Shown piece after piece: positions 1 to 8,892 of a DNA stretch of 64,000 nucleotides. The DNA is from Aliishimia sp963678085 (GTDB lineage: Bacteria; Pseudomonadota; Alphaproteobacteria; Rhodobacterales; Rhodobacteraceae): positions 1,612,001 to 1,676,000 of the forward strand of contig OY782680.1 in assembly GCA_963678085.1 (NCBI GenBank), written 5' to 3'. Below the pieces are notes generated by a model. The model saw nothing but the letters and a program-made list of their open reading frames with translations. It made no database searches and was not told the origin of the DNA. Position numbers and translations under genes: made by a program. The first letter of the stretch is position 1, and every line of letters starts with the position of its first letter.

Positions 1-959
1 TTTTGCCAGATTGTCACACGCGGGTCCATGATGCGCCGCCAGAGCGCGGGAAACAGGGCAATCACGGCCATCACCGGCAAGGATTGGGGCAGCTGGGGCA
101 TGGTTTTGCGATCAAGGCGCAACTCGGAAAATTCGCGGCTGGGATGGGAATGGTGATCTGAGTGGCGCGGGGCGTTCAGCATCATGGCGCTTGAATACCA
201 ATGCGGGGCGTTCCAGCTATGGGCCGGGCCCATGGGCTCATAGCGACCATCGGGCAGGCGCGCGCGGCTTAGCCCGTAATGTTGCACATAATCAGAGAGA
301 TAGAGCTGGAACTGTGCATAGCCTGCAAGGGTGATGAGCATGAGGATCCCAAGCCAGCCGCCCAGCAGAAATGCCAGCGCAAGCGCCCCCAGAGCCAGCG
401 CCCAATAGCTCACATAGGCGCGGCGGCGGGGCTCGACCGCCTTACCTGCGCGATATTCACCGATCCAGGCGCGGGGCAGATAGGCCCAAAACCCCTCTCC
501 CATTCGGGCAGTGTTGGGGTCTTTGTCGGTTGCGCCATAAACATGGTGTACGCGCAAATGCGCCGAGACATGATGCGCAAAGAGCAGCGAGCCATAGACT
601 GCGGTCCCAAGCATTTTGCGGCCCCGCTTGGTGCTGTGAATCAGCTCATGCGCGTTTGAATTGCTGATTTGACCAAAATAAAGACCCAGCGCGCTCCAGA
701 TCAGCGCCATATCCAAAACGGAGAGATATGCGCCATGGGACAAGGCATAAATTCCCGCGCCCCAAAGCAGAAAATGAGTGCCAGCAAGGGCGCGCGTTAT
801 CCAGTCTGTATGCTCGGCAGGTTTTGGCGCGGGCACATAGCGATCAAGACAAAAGACCAGCACCGTGATGCTGAGCACCGAAAGCGCCGGAAACACCCCG
901 CCCAAGAGGCAGGCAGCCAGCACCAATGCCGCTGGCAGGCTGCTGGCAACAAAAAACAC
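1..959 (-). CDS. AlkB-family alkane 1-monooxygenase (3' end cut by window edge)
   Basis: Integral-membrane di-iron hydroxylase of the AlkB family, expected to hydroxylate the terminal carbon of alkanes or similar lipids with rubredoxin and oxygen. The reading frame on the minus strand shows the family order: hydrophobic N-terminal segments, a HELIH histidine motif, an HLRVHHVYGAT motif, a YVQHYGL motif, a PRHSDHH motif, and the C-terminal LWRRIMDPRV signature just before the window edge. Only the last few residues should be missing. An in-frame stop at 972-974 leaves GTG at 959 as the only upstream start; no clear ribosome site precedes it. A full paralogue lies at 59652-60758. The family is secure, the substrate is not. 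Confidence 0.85.
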   Translation of the reverse strand, partial: MFFVASSLPAALVLAACLLGGVFPALSVLSITVLVFCLDRYVPAPKPAEHTDWITRALAGTHFLLWGAGIYALSHGAYLSVLDMALIWSALGLYFGQISNSNAHELIHSTKRGRKMLGTAVYGSLLFAHHVSAHLRVHHVYGATDKDPNTARMGEGFWAYLPRAWIGEYRAGKAVEPRRRAYVSYWALALGALALAFLLGGWLGILMLITLAGYAQFQLYLSDYVQHYGLSRARLPDGRYEPMGPAHSWNAPHWYSSAMMLNAPRHSDHHSHPSREFSELRLDRKTMPQLPQSLPVMAVIALFPALWRRIMDPRVTIWQ

Positions 960-1124
960 AACCGCACCAAATCACTAACTCGTACCGCTGCCACCTTGGC
1001 ACAGAAGTCTCAAGAACTCGTTACAGCGCGCTATTTCTTACAAGAGGCATTTTGCACGGCCCTTACGCATCTTTTCAATTCATCCCGCCATGTTTAGGTA
1101 GGATAAAACTTATGAGGCGTGCCC

Positions 1125-2114
1125 ATGTCCTTTTTCTCTAAGCTTAAAAACCGGCTGACCAGATCTGCTTCCAAAATTGATGCAGGGCTTGATGCTATTG
1201 TTGAGGCCGAGCCCACGCCGCCCCCTGCGGAAAAACCGGGGTTTGTGGGGCGTATGCTGGGGCGGGATGACGTGCCGCGCCGGGTGCTGGATGATGAGAT
1301 GCTCGAAGAGCTGGAAGAGCTGTTGATCGCCTCGGATATGGGGGTGGATACGGCGCTGCGGGTGAGCGGCAATATCGCCGAGGGGCGTTTTGGGCAAAAG
1401 CTTTCTGTGCCCGAGATCAAAGCGCTGCTGTCTGGCGAGATTGCCCGGATTATGGAGCAGGTCGCCCGCCCCTTGCCGCTCTATCCCAAACGGCCGCAGG
1501 TGGTTCTGGTGGTGGGGGTGAATGGCTCGGGCAAAACCACAACGATTGGTAAACTGGCCTCGCAATTTCGCGCGGCGGGCAAAAAGGTGGTGATCGCGGC
1601 GGGTGATACCTTCCGCGCCGCCGCCGTTGAGCAACTCCAAGTGTGGGGCGAGCGGGCAGGGGTTCCGGTCTTGACCGCGCCAGAGGGCTCTGACCCGGCG
1701 AGCCTTGCCTTTGATGCGATGACCAAAGCGCAAGCGGAAGGGGCGGATTTGCTGATGATCGACACGGCGGGGCGTTTGCAGAACCGCGCTGATCTGATGG
1801 AAGAATTGGCGAAAATCGTGCGGGTGATCCGCAAGCAAGATGAGAGCGCCCCCCATAACACGCTTTTGGTGCTGGATGCGACCACGGGCCAAAATGCGCT
1901 GAGCCAAGTGAAAACCTTTCAAGAGGTCTCGGACGTGAGCGGTCTGGTGATGACCAAGCTTGATGGCACCGCAAAAGGCGGGGTGCTGGTGTCGCTGGCA
2001 GATAAGTTCGGCCTGCCGATCCATGCCATAGGCGTGGGCGAGCAAATCGACGATCTGGCCCCCTTCGATCCCGAAGAATTCGCCGCCGCACTAACAGGAG
2101 TAGAGACCCCATGA
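1125..2114 (+). CDS. ftsY: Signal recognition particle receptor FtsY
   Basis: SRP receptor GTPase that docks SRP-ribosome complexes at the inner membrane for co-translational insertion of membrane proteins. The 329-residue product has a short charged N-terminal region, a four-helix N domain, and the SRP-type G domain: P-loop GVNGSGKTT at about 131-139, DTFRAAA at about 161, DTAGR at about 213 and TKLDGTAKGG at about 277. ATG at 1125 is chosen over the in-frame GTG at 1119 because GAGGCG lies just upstream. The acidic A domain is short, as is common in alphaproteobacteria. The stop overlaps the start of the next gene (ATGA), so at least the first of the three secreted-protein genes is translationally coupled to ftsY. 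Confidence 0.97.
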   Translation: MSFFSKLKNRLTRSASKIDAGLDAIVEAEPTPPPAEKPGFVGRMLGRDDVPRRVLDDEMLEELEELLIASDMGVDTALRVSGNIAEGRFGQKLSVPEIKALLSGEIARIMEQVARPLPLYPKRPQVVLVVGVNGSGKTTTIGKLASQFRAAGKKVVIAAGDTFRAAAVEQLQVWGERAGVPVLTAPEGSDPASLAFDAMTKAQAEGADLLMIDTAGRLQNRADLMEELAKIVRVIRKQDESAPHNTLLVLDATTGQNALSQVKTFQEVSDVSGLVMTKLDGTAKGGVLVSLADKFGLPIHAIGVGEQIDDLAPFDPEEFAAALTGVETP

Positions 2115-3097
2115 AACACCTATGCAGCGCCGCGATTATTGCGGCCTGGGGCATCGCGCCCGCAGCATATGCGCTGGAAACGGATGAGGATTGCACCGCT
2201 TTTGCCCAAGGCGCATTGGCACTGCAAACAATGTACACCGCCGACCCATTCGAGGCACGTTACGATCCGAGTGATGAGACCTGTGTGATTAAGGATCTGA
2301 CCTTGATCTCCACGAGGGTCTGGGAGATGGATTTTTACATCGAAGAAGTGCTCTATGAGAGTGACAAAACTGGGGTGGAGAGGTTGCAAAACCGTCTTCC
2401 GCCTCAGGAGTTGGATATCACTTTATTCGGGACGCGCGCTCTTTTGAGCGCGCGGTTCTTAAACGACCCGGCCATGCAATATGTCACGCGCGTGCAAGCT
2501 CTGTCGCATCCGGGCAGTACTTTTCAGCTGCGCTATAGCTGGTCACCAGAAGAGAAGCGTTTTCTCCGTTTTCAGGCCTATTATGGCATGGTATCCTACT
2601 ATGGCGGTAATGAGCTGGAACTATATGCCGATATTCGGGGCGTCGATCTGAGTGATTGGACAACGATTGAGCAAAGCTTGGGGACTGCGAGACTGCACAA
2701 TCTAGATGTCGAGCTCCTGTTCGAGGGGATGTTCGAGAATGCTGTGCCCTATATCTACATGTTGCTACGGGATGAGAACCTACTGGATAGTAATAGCGCG
2801 CCCGAGACCCAGGTTGAAGCGCTTAAGCGCAGTGCGGTGGAATATGTCACGGCCCTGCCGCCAAGGATCTTTGGGACAGAGAGCCGGGTGATGCTGGCTG
2901 AGTTCGTTGAGACCACCCCGCACCCGCGCGGTGAATTGAGAGTTGCGCTGGACAGCGAAGAGGGGCTTGGGGCCACGTCCTTCGCCACGCTTGATATCCT
3001 CGAAATGGAGGACTGGCTTGAGGAGATTTTATCTATTTTGCAAGGCTCCGGCAGCGAAGTCACCATCGACTGGGAGGAGCAAAATGACGAGTGGTGA
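2111..3097 (+). CDS. Secreted protein of unknown family, tandem paralogue 1 of 3
   Basis: I do not recognise this family. The 328-residue product starts with a Sec-type signal peptide (about 1-21, ending AYA). The mature part has two cysteines (28 and 58) that could form a disulfide, in a TDxDC motif and a CVIxDLTL motif. Further conserved blocks are ADIRGVDLxDW, PExQVEALKR, HPRGEL and a C-terminal GSEVxIDWE. It overlaps ftsY by 4 bp and is followed by two homologues, so it is probably one member of a co-transcribed triplet. Copies 1 and 3 are almost identical over the first 110 or so codons, while copy 2 has diverged, which suggests duplication followed by gene conversion. A periplasmic location is inferred from the signal peptide. 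Confidence 0.85.
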   Translation: MKHLCSAAIIAAWGIAPAAYALETDEDCTAFAQGALALQTMYTADPFEARYDPSDETCVIKDLTLISTRVWEMDFYIEEVLYESDKTGVERLQNRLPPQELDITLFGTRALLSARFLNDPAMQYVTRVQALSHPGSTFQLRYSWSPEEKRFLRFQAYYGMVSYYGGNELELYADIRGVDLSDWTTIEQSLGTARLHNLDVELLFEGMFENAVPYIYMLLRDENLLDSNSAPETQVEALKRSAVEYVTALPPRIFGTESRVMLAEFVETTPHPRGELRVALDSEEGLGATSFATLDILEMEDWLEEILSILQGSGSEVTIDWEEQNDEW

Positions 3098-3183
3098 GCC
3101 GCGGGTAAGGCCTGCCCTCATGTGATTGCTTTGGGCGCGCAGATCGGTGATTTGGTTTCGATGTGAAAAGGGATGGACAGCAC

Positions 3184-4149
3184 ATGAAACACCTATGGAG
3201 TGCCGCGCTGTTTGCGGCTTGGGGCATTGCGCCTACGGCCTATGCCGAAGACACGGATGCGGATTGCACCGCCTTTGCTGAGGCAGCTCTGGTGCTGCTG
3301 GAAGACTTTGGATATTCTGCCGAACCCTTTGAGGCCCGTTTTGATCCCGATCAGGGCTACAACGGGTTTTGTGTGATCAAGGATTTGACCCTCGTATCTG
3401 GTCGCGGCTGGGACATGACGGATTTCTATATCGAGCGTATCCATTGGGGCAGCGATGAATGGGAGCGGCTGCAGAATGGTCTTCCGCCTCGCTCACTGGG
3501 TATTGGGTTGTTTGGCGTGCGTCCTTATCTGGGCAGTGCTCTGGAAACGCCAATTGTAAGCTATACCTCACGCGTTCAGGCGATGGCACGTTCTGGAAGT
3601 TACTTGTATCTGGATTATGATTGGTCGGCTGAGGAAAAGCGGTTCCAGAATTTTGAAATCTCCTATGGTATTGTGGGCGAAACTGACAGAGATGTGCTGA
3701 ACATTTCTGCGGATATTCGCGGGGTTGATCTGACCGATTGGAGAGCCATTCAGCTTAGCTTGGGATCTGCGCGATTGCATGCGCTGGAGATCGACTTGGT
3801 GATGGATGGGCTGTTTGAGACCCTGGTCCTGCCTTATGTCGGGCCGGTCTTACTCGAGAATTCCAGCCCGCCCGAGGCGCAGGTAGAGGCTCTCAAACGA
3901 ACTGGGGTGGAATTTGCCACCGCTTTGCCGACAACGATCTTTGGGGCACAGGGTGGGGCGGAATTGGCCGAGCTGATCGAGTCGATCCCCCATCCGCGTG
4001 GTGACTTAGCGCTTCAATTCACCTCAAAGGCTGGGCTGGGCACGGCACCCTTTGTCTCTTTTGTGTTCTTGGGGGAAATGCAGTTTTGGTCTATCCTAGA
4101 AAGCAGCGGCAGTGAGGTGATGATCGACTGGGAGCCCTTTGACGAGTGA
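3184..4149 (+). CDS. Secreted protein of unknown family, tandem paralogue 2 of 3
   Basis: Paralogue of the genes on either side. ATG at 3184 is preferred because it aligns with the MKHL start of copy 1; an in-frame GTG lies at 3163. The signal peptide (about residues 1-21, ending AYA) is followed by the shared TDADC and CVIKDLTL cysteine motifs, ADIRGVDLTDW, PEAQVEALKR, HPRGDL and a C-terminal GSEVMIDWE. It has a small insertion between the two cysteines compared with copies 1 and 3 and is the most divergent of the three. An 86-bp spacer precedes it, so it may be separately transcribed or read through from copy 1. Function unknown. Confidence 0.83.
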   Translation: MKHLWSAALFAAWGIAPTAYAEDTDADCTAFAEAALVLLEDFGYSAEPFEARFDPDQGYNGFCVIKDLTLVSGRGWDMTDFYIERIHWGSDEWERLQNGLPPRSLGIGLFGVRPYLGSALETPIVSYTSRVQAMARSGSYLYLDYDWSAEEKRFQNFEISYGIVGETDRDVLNISADIRGVDLTDWRAIQLSLGSARLHALEIDLVMDGLFETLVLPYVGPVLLENSSPPEAQVEALKRTGVEFATALPTTIFGAQGGAELAELIESIPHPRGDLALQFTSKAGLGTAPFVSFVFLGEMQFWSILESSGSEVMIDWEPFDE

Positions 4150-4220
4150 GCCTTAGATAAACGTTCAGCCGATCTAAGCGTGTGGTTTGGTCGCAATGTG
4201 AAAAATGGAGTGAACTGGAA

Positions 4221-5195
4221 ATGACGAGTACACGGAGCGCTGCGCTGGCCCTAGCATTAGCCTGGGGCATCGCGCCCGCAGCATATGCGCTGGAAACGGA
4301 TGCGGATTGCAACGCTTTTGCCCAAGGCGCATTGGCACTGCAAACAATGTACACCGCCGATCCTTTCGAAGCTCACTACGATCCGAGTGAGGAGACCTGT
4401 GTGATCGAGGATCTGACCTTGGTCTCCACGAGGGGCTGGGAGATGGACCTTTACATCGAAGAGGTGCTCTATGAGAGTGACAAAACTGGGCTGGAGAGGG
4501 TGCAAAACGGCCTTCCGCCACAGGAATTGGGCATCACCCTTTGGGGGGCACGTCCCTTTTTGAGCGCGCGGTTGCTGGAGTCTCCGGCTCTGAATTATAC
4601 CATGCGGGTTCAAGCGATGTCGCATCCGGGCAGTGCTTTTTACCTGGGCTATAACTGGTCGCCTGAAGAAAAGCGTTTTCGGGATTTTGAAATCTACTAT
4701 GGCATGGCCACCGGCTACAGCGGTAATGAGCTGCAAATAACAGCAGATATTCGCGACGTCGATCTAACTGATTGGGCGACTATCGAGCAGAGCTTGGGGT
4801 CTGCGAGAGCGTATAATCTGGATATTCAGCTCTGGTTTAACGGCATGTTCGAGGGCTTGGTTGCGCCCTATTTGGGCCGTTGGCTATTGCATGATAACAG
4901 CCCACCCGAAGCTCAGGTTGAGGCGCTTAAGCGCATTGGGGTGGCATTTGCCAATGATTTGCCAAAGGATATTTTTGAAACTGATAGCAGGGCCGGACTT
5001 GCTGAGCTGATCCAAACTTTACCGCATCCTCGTGGCCGGTTGAGTACTGAGTTGATTTCGCAAGAGGGGATTGGAATGGGCCCCTTCATCGCCGGTTTTA
5101 TGGCTGGGAAACCTCCTTCGCTTGAGGGGCTTTGGGAGATTTTAGAAACCAGCGGCAGCAAGGCGGTGATTTATTGGGAGCCGCTTGACGAGTGA
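4221..5195 (+). CDS. Secreted protein of unknown family, tandem paralogue 3 of 3
   Basis: Third paralogue, very close to copy 1 in its N-terminal third at the DNA level. ATG at 4221 gives a clean signal peptide (MTSTRSAALAL... AYA); an in-frame GTG at 4182 would add 13 residues that do not fit one. The mature protein keeps the TDADC and CVIEDLTL cysteines, ADIRDVDLTDW, PEAQVEALKR and HPRGRL blocks; the C-terminal motif has become GSKAVIYWE. The gene ends by overlapping the GTG start of the following permease (GTGA), which ties the triplet to that gene. Function unknown; the conserved disulfide-type cysteines and signal peptide point to the periplasm. Confidence 0.83.
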   Translation: MTSTRSAALALALAWGIAPAAYALETDADCNAFAQGALALQTMYTADPFEAHYDPSEETCVIEDLTLVSTRGWEMDLYIEEVLYESDKTGLERVQNGLPPQELGITLWGARPFLSARLLESPALNYTMRVQAMSHPGSAFYLGYNWSPEEKRFRDFEIYYGMATGYSGNELQITADIRDVDLTDWATIEQSLGSARAYNLDIQLWFNGMFEGLVAPYLGRWLLHDNSPPEAQVEALKRIGVAFANDLPKDIFETDSRAGLAELIQTLPHPRGRLSTELISQEGIGMGPFIAGFMAGKPPSLEGLWEILETSGSKAVIYWEPLDE

Positions 5196-6094
5196 GTGAC
5201 TGGCTCATCTCTTTAGAGGGCACGGCGGCGGGCACGCATGTGGCGATGGGGCTCGCGCTGGCGGCGGCTTTTCTGCATGCGGCTTTTGGGGCGCTGCAAA
5301 AGGGGCGGCATGATCCTTGGCTCACGCGCGGCGCGGTGGATCTGGCCTATGGGCTGATTGCGATGCCTTTTGCGCTTTTTGTGGTGCCCTGGCCCGAGCC
5401 GCATATGTGGCCGATCTTTGCAGGGGTTTGGGCGATCCATATCGTCTACAAAGTGCTGATGGCGATGACCTATACCCGCGGCGCTTATACGGTGGTCTAT
5501 CCGGTGGTGCGCGGCACGGGGCCGTTTTTCACGGTGATTGGGGCCTATATCCTATTTTCCGAAACCTTTACCCTTGGGCAATGGTTTGGGGTTTTGGTTT
5601 TGCTCTGTGGCATCTTTGGGCTGGCGGCTTATAATCTGCGCAATGTCACTGTGGCGCGCGATACCATGCCTGCCGCGCTCACCTTGGCGGTGATTACGGG
5701 GCTGTTTGTGGCGCTTTATACGACGGTTGATGCCTATGGGATTCGCGCCTCTAGCGATCCGTTCACCTTTCTGGCTTGGTTCTTCATGATCGACGGGGCG
5801 GTGCTGCCGTTCTATTCGGCCTATCGCTGGCACCGTATGAAGGCGCGCCCCGCGCTTGGCCCCCTTGCGCTACGTGGATTTGCGGGCGGGGTGATTGCGC
5901 TCATGTCTTTTGGATCGGTCATGCTCGCCACACGGCTTGATAAGGTCGGAGAGGCGGCGATTTTGCGTGAAACCTCCACGGTCTTTGCCGCCCTGATCGG
6001 ATGGGTCTTTCTTAAAGAAACAATTGGATGGCGACGATTTGCATTGATGGCATTGATTGCAGCGGGCGCTGTGATAGTGGAGGCCGCAGGTTAA
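5192..6094 (+). CDS. EamA/DMT-superfamily permease
   Basis: Predicted inner-membrane transporter of the drug/metabolite transporter superfamily, 300 residues with about ten hydrophobic helices in two internally similar halves (the second half begins near residue 150). A typical EamA feature is the second-half ending with GEAAILRETSTVFAAL followed by GWVFLKETIGWRRF. The substrate cannot be told from sequence; efflux of amino acids or metabolites is usual for the family. The start is the GTG at 5192, overlapping the stop of the preceding gene; no upstream alternative fits. yciB follows 12 bp downstream, so the genes are probably one transcript. Confidence 0.9.
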   Translation: MSDWLISLEGTAAGTHVAMGLALAAAFLHAAFGALQKGRHDPWLTRGAVDLAYGLIAMPFALFVVPWPEPHMWPIFAGVWAIHIVYKVLMAMTYTRGAYTVVYPVVRGTGPFFTVIGAYILFSETFTLGQWFGVLVLLCGIFGLAAYNLRNVTVARDTMPAALTLAVITGLFVALYTTVDAYGIRASSDPFTFLAWFFMIDGAVLPFYSAYRWHRMKARPALGPLALRGFAGGVIALMSFGSVMLATRLDKVGEAAILRETSTVFAALIGWVFLKETIGWRRFALMALIAAGAVIVEAAG

Positions 6095-6106
6095 AGGAAG
6101 TTTGGT

Positions 6107-6724
6107 ATGGCTGAGAAAAAAGAGATAAACCCGATTCTGAAGCAGGTGTTAGAGCTGGGCCCTACGGTCGTGTTTTTCCTGATCTATCTGAAAATTCGCG
6201 ACAATAGCTATGTGATGGCGGGCACGGAATATTCCGGCTTTATTGTCGCCACGCTGATCTTTGTGCCTATATTGCTCATTGCCATGGCCTTTCTTTGGGC
6301 GCTGACAGGTGAACTTTCCCGGCTGCAAATCTTTACCGCTTTTATGGTGATTTTCTTCGGCGGGCTGACGGCTTGGTTCAATGATGAGCGGTTCTTTAAG
6401 ATGAAAACCACCATCGTTTATGGGCTCTTTGCGGGGCTCTTGGCGATTGGGCTTTTGCGCGGAAAATCCTGGCTGGCTTATATCCTAAACGGGCTGATCC
6501 CAATGAAGGAAGAGGGCTGGATGATCCTGACCCGCAGGCTCTGTTTGGCCTTTGCAGCCCTTGCCATTGCCAATGAGATCATCTGGCGGACCATGTCAAC
6601 GGATGCTTGGGTCAAGATCGAAACCTTTGGATTTCCCGCCGCATTGATGGTATTTTTATTCCTGCAAATGAACGCGTTGCAGCAATATCTTGAAGTGGAA
6701 GATGAGGAAGATAAAGCCGATTAA
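6107..6724 (+). CDS. yciB: Inner membrane protein YciB / septation protein A
   Basis: YciB (IspZ/septation protein A) family: a small polytopic inner-membrane protein linked in other bacteria to envelope maintenance and division; its molecular activity is not settled. The 205-residue product has the N-terminal NPILKQVLELGPTVVFF block, about five to six transmembrane helices, the central GGLTAWFNDERFFKMKTT motif typical of the family, and the ANEIIWR motif. A good ribosome site (AAGGAAG) precedes ATG 6107. It follows the EamA permease by 12 bp and converges with the TerB-like gene, with a 4-bp overlap of the stop codons. Confidence 0.93.
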   Translation: MAEKKEINPILKQVLELGPTVVFFLIYLKIRDNSYVMAGTEYSGFIVATLIFVPILLIAMAFLWALTGELSRLQIFTAFMVIFFGGLTAWFNDERFFKMKTTIVYGLFAGLLAIGLLRGKSWLAYILNGLIPMKEEGWMILTRRLCLAFAALAIANEIIWRTMSTDAWVKIETFGFPAALMVFLFLQMNALQQYLEVEDEEDKAD

Positions 6725-7146
6725 AGCGAGACATGCCGCGCCCGTGCCCCGCGTTCAATCGCGGCGGCGTGCAACCGGTCGATATTGAGTTCATGGCGCA
6801 TTTCTTCCAAAAGGCGCAGCTCAGTTTCGCGCAACCGCCCATCAGCCGCTGCCACATCACAGGCCAGCGCATAGGCGGTTTCAAACAGCTTTTCGGGCAG
6901 GTTTTCACGCACCAAGCCAAAGAGCGCATCCAGCCCGTCCTCTTGGTCAAACAGATCAAACACCGTTTGCGCCACAACCTTGAGCCGATCCTTGTCATAG
7001 CTTGCAAAGACAGGCAGCACATCCACCGCGCTTTCGATCTTGATCAGCTCAGCGGTGCGAATATCCTCATCTGAGGCTGAAATCGCGATCATCAGCGCGA
7101 CCAAGCAATCCTGCGGGCTCAGCGCATGAACGGTCTCTTGTGTCAT
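6721..7146 (-). CDS. TerB-like (tellurite resistance TerB domain) protein
   Basis: 141-residue cytoplasmic helical protein matching the stand-alone TerB fold. It has two similar acidic repeats: LMIAISASDEDIRTAELIKIE near the N-terminus and ALACDVAAADGRLRETELRLLEEM near the C-terminus, each with the D/A-D-G-x-[LI]-x-x-x-E pattern seen in TerB proteins, where acidic residues may bind metal. The role in alphaproteobacteria is not established; despite the family name, stand-alone members are not proof of tellurite resistance. It converges on yciB with a 4-bp overlap and is divergent from lysK. AAGGATC lies upstream of the ATG. Confidence 0.85.
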   Translation of the reverse strand: MTQETVHALSPQDCLVALMIAISASDEDIRTAELIKIESAVDVLPVFASYDKDRLKVVAQTVFDLFDQEDGLDALFGLVRENLPEKLFETAYALACDVAAADGRLRETELRLLEEMRHELNIDRLHAAAIERGARARHVSL

Positions 7147-7183
7147 CTTTTTGATCCTTTGCGTCGCATTTGCCTACAAGTTA

Positions 7184-7212
7184 TTGACGCAAGGCCGCCC
7201 CCGCAATAGGGA
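7184..7212 (+). promoter_or_regulatory. Candidate sigma-70 promoter for lysK
   Basis: TTGACG at 7184-7189 and TAGGGA at 7207-7212 are separated by 17 bp and lie about 40 bp upstream of the lysK ATG. The -35 box is close to consensus and the -10 is weak, as is common in GC-rich alphaproteobacteria. Prediction from sequence only. Confidence 0.35.
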
Positions 7213-7249
7213 GCGGTGTCCTTTTGATAAGAAACCCGGAGACAGATCC

Positions 7250-8827
7250 ATGAGCACCCTGCGCGACGCTGGCATGACAAGCAAGGCTTGGCCCTTTGAA
7301 GTGGCCCGCGGCGTGCTCAAACGTTATGAGAAAAAAGCACCCGAAAAGGGCTATGTGTTGTTTGAAACCGGCTATGGTCCCTCAGGCCTGCCCCATATCG
7401 GCACCTTTGGCGAGGTGGCGCGCACGACCATGGTGCGCCGCGCCTTTGAGATTATTTCCGACATTCCCACCAAGCTGATTTGCTTTTCCGATGATTTGGA
7501 TGGGATGCGCAAAGTGCCGGGCAATGTGCCCAATTCCGAAAGCCTGACGCCCTATCTGCAGCAGCCCTTGACCCGTGTGCCCGACCCCTTTGGCACTCAT
7601 GAGAGCTTTGGCCATCACAACAACGCCATGCTGCGCCGCTTTCTGGACACGTTCGGCTTTGACTATGAGTTCATTAGCTCCACCGAGTTTTACGGCTCGG
7701 GCCAATTTGACGACGTGCTGCTGCGCTGCGCCGAGAAATATGACGATCTGATGAAGATCATGCTGAAATCCTTGCGCGAAGAGCGCCAGCAAAGCTATTC
7801 GATTTTCCTCCCCCTGCACCCTGAGACGGGTCAGGTGCTCTATGTGCCGATGAAGCATGTGGATGCGAGCAGCGGTGAGATCACTTTTGACGATGAGCAG
7901 GGCCGCGAATGGACCGTGCCGGTCACCGGCGGGCGGGTAAAGCTGCAATGGAAGCCGGACTTTGGCGCGCGTTGGGCGGCGCTTGGCGTTGATTTTGAGA
8001 TGTATGGCAAAGATCATTCAACCAATGAAAAGCTCTATGATTCAATCTGCCGCACGCTGGGGCATCCCGCGCCGGTGCATTACACCTATGAGCTGTTCTT
8101 GGATGAGAACGGACAGAAGATCTCAAAAACTTCCGGCAATGGGGTGAGCATTGATGAATGGCTGACCTATGCCAGCTCGGAGAGCTTGAGCTATTTCATG
8201 TATCAAAAGCCAAAGACGGCCAAGCGCATGTTCTTTGATGTGATCCCCAAGGCGGTGGATGACTATCACCAGCAATTGCGTGCCTATCCCGGCCAGGACG
8301 AGAAGCAAAAAGCCAATAACCCGGTGTTTCACATTCATAGCGGCGATGTGCCGGAAAGCAGCTTGATCGTGCCCTTTGGGATGCTGCTTAATCTGGCATC
8401 TGTGTCCAGCGCTGAGGATAAAGACACGCTTTGGGGGTTCATCCGCCGCTATGCACCTGAGGCCAGCGCAGAGACCCATCCCGATCTTGATAAGGCGGCG
8501 GGCTTTGCCGTGCGCTATTACAATGATTTCGTGAAGCCCGCGAAAACCTACCGCGCTGCCTCAGAGGAAGAGCGCGAGGCGCTCTGCGCCCTGCGTGATG
8601 CCTTAGCCGCCCATGAGGGCGCGCGCGATGATGAAACTTTGCAATCCATGGTCTATGCGGTGGGCCGCGATCGCTTCGACCCCCTGCGTGCATGGTTCAC
8701 CGCCCTCTACGAAGTGCTTCTGGGTGCCAGCCAAGGCCCCCGCTTCGGCGGCTTCATCGCGCTTTACGGGGTAGAGGAAACCATCGCGCTGATTGATCAG
8801 GCGCTTGCGGGTGAGCTGTTGGGCTAG
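7250..8827 (+). CDS. lysK: Lysyl-tRNA synthetase, class I
   Basis: Charges tRNA-Lys. This is the class I form, unrelated to the class II LysRS of most bacteria and typical of archaea and alphaproteobacteria. The 525-residue product carries the class I HIGH-type motif in GPSGLPHIGT (about residues 43-52) and a KMSKS-type KISKTSGNG (about 289-297), with the GKDHSTNEKLYD region that precedes it. ATG at 7250 is chosen: GGAGAC lies 8-13 bp upstream and MSTLRDAG is the usual kind of start; a longer frame to 7151 runs through the promoter region. It is monocistronic, divergent from the TerB-like gene. Confidence 0.96.
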   Translation: MSTLRDAGMTSKAWPFEVARGVLKRYEKKAPEKGYVLFETGYGPSGLPHIGTFGEVARTTMVRRAFEIISDIPTKLICFSDDLDGMRKVPGNVPNSESLTPYLQQPLTRVPDPFGTHESFGHHNNAMLRRFLDTFGFDYEFISSTEFYGSGQFDDVLLRCAEKYDDLMKIMLKSLREERQQSYSIFLPLHPETGQVLYVPMKHVDASSGEITFDDEQGREWTVPVTGGRVKLQWKPDFGARWAALGVDFEMYGKDHSTNEKLYDSICRTLGHPAPVHYTYELFLDENGQKISKTSGNGVSIDEWLTYASSESLSYFMYQKPKTAKRMFFDVIPKAVDDYHQQLRAYPGQDEKQKANNPVFHIHSGDVPESSLIVPFGMLLNLASVSSAEDKDTLWGFIRRYAPEASAETHPDLDKAAGFAVRYYNDFVKPAKTYRAASEEEREALCALRDALAAHEGARDDETLQSMVYAVGRDRFDPLRAWFTALYEVLLGASQGPRFGGFIALYGVEETIALIDQALAGELLG

Positions 8828-8892
8828 GTCGCGTAGGCGAAACGGAACGAACACCCCTGTAAATGTTCTCGAATAGCTGGTATTCTGCGCGA

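Noticed and set aside
6721..7146. Tellurite resistance locus
   Set aside because: Only a stand-alone TerB-like domain is present; no terC, terD or terZ is nearby, so no resistance function is claimed.
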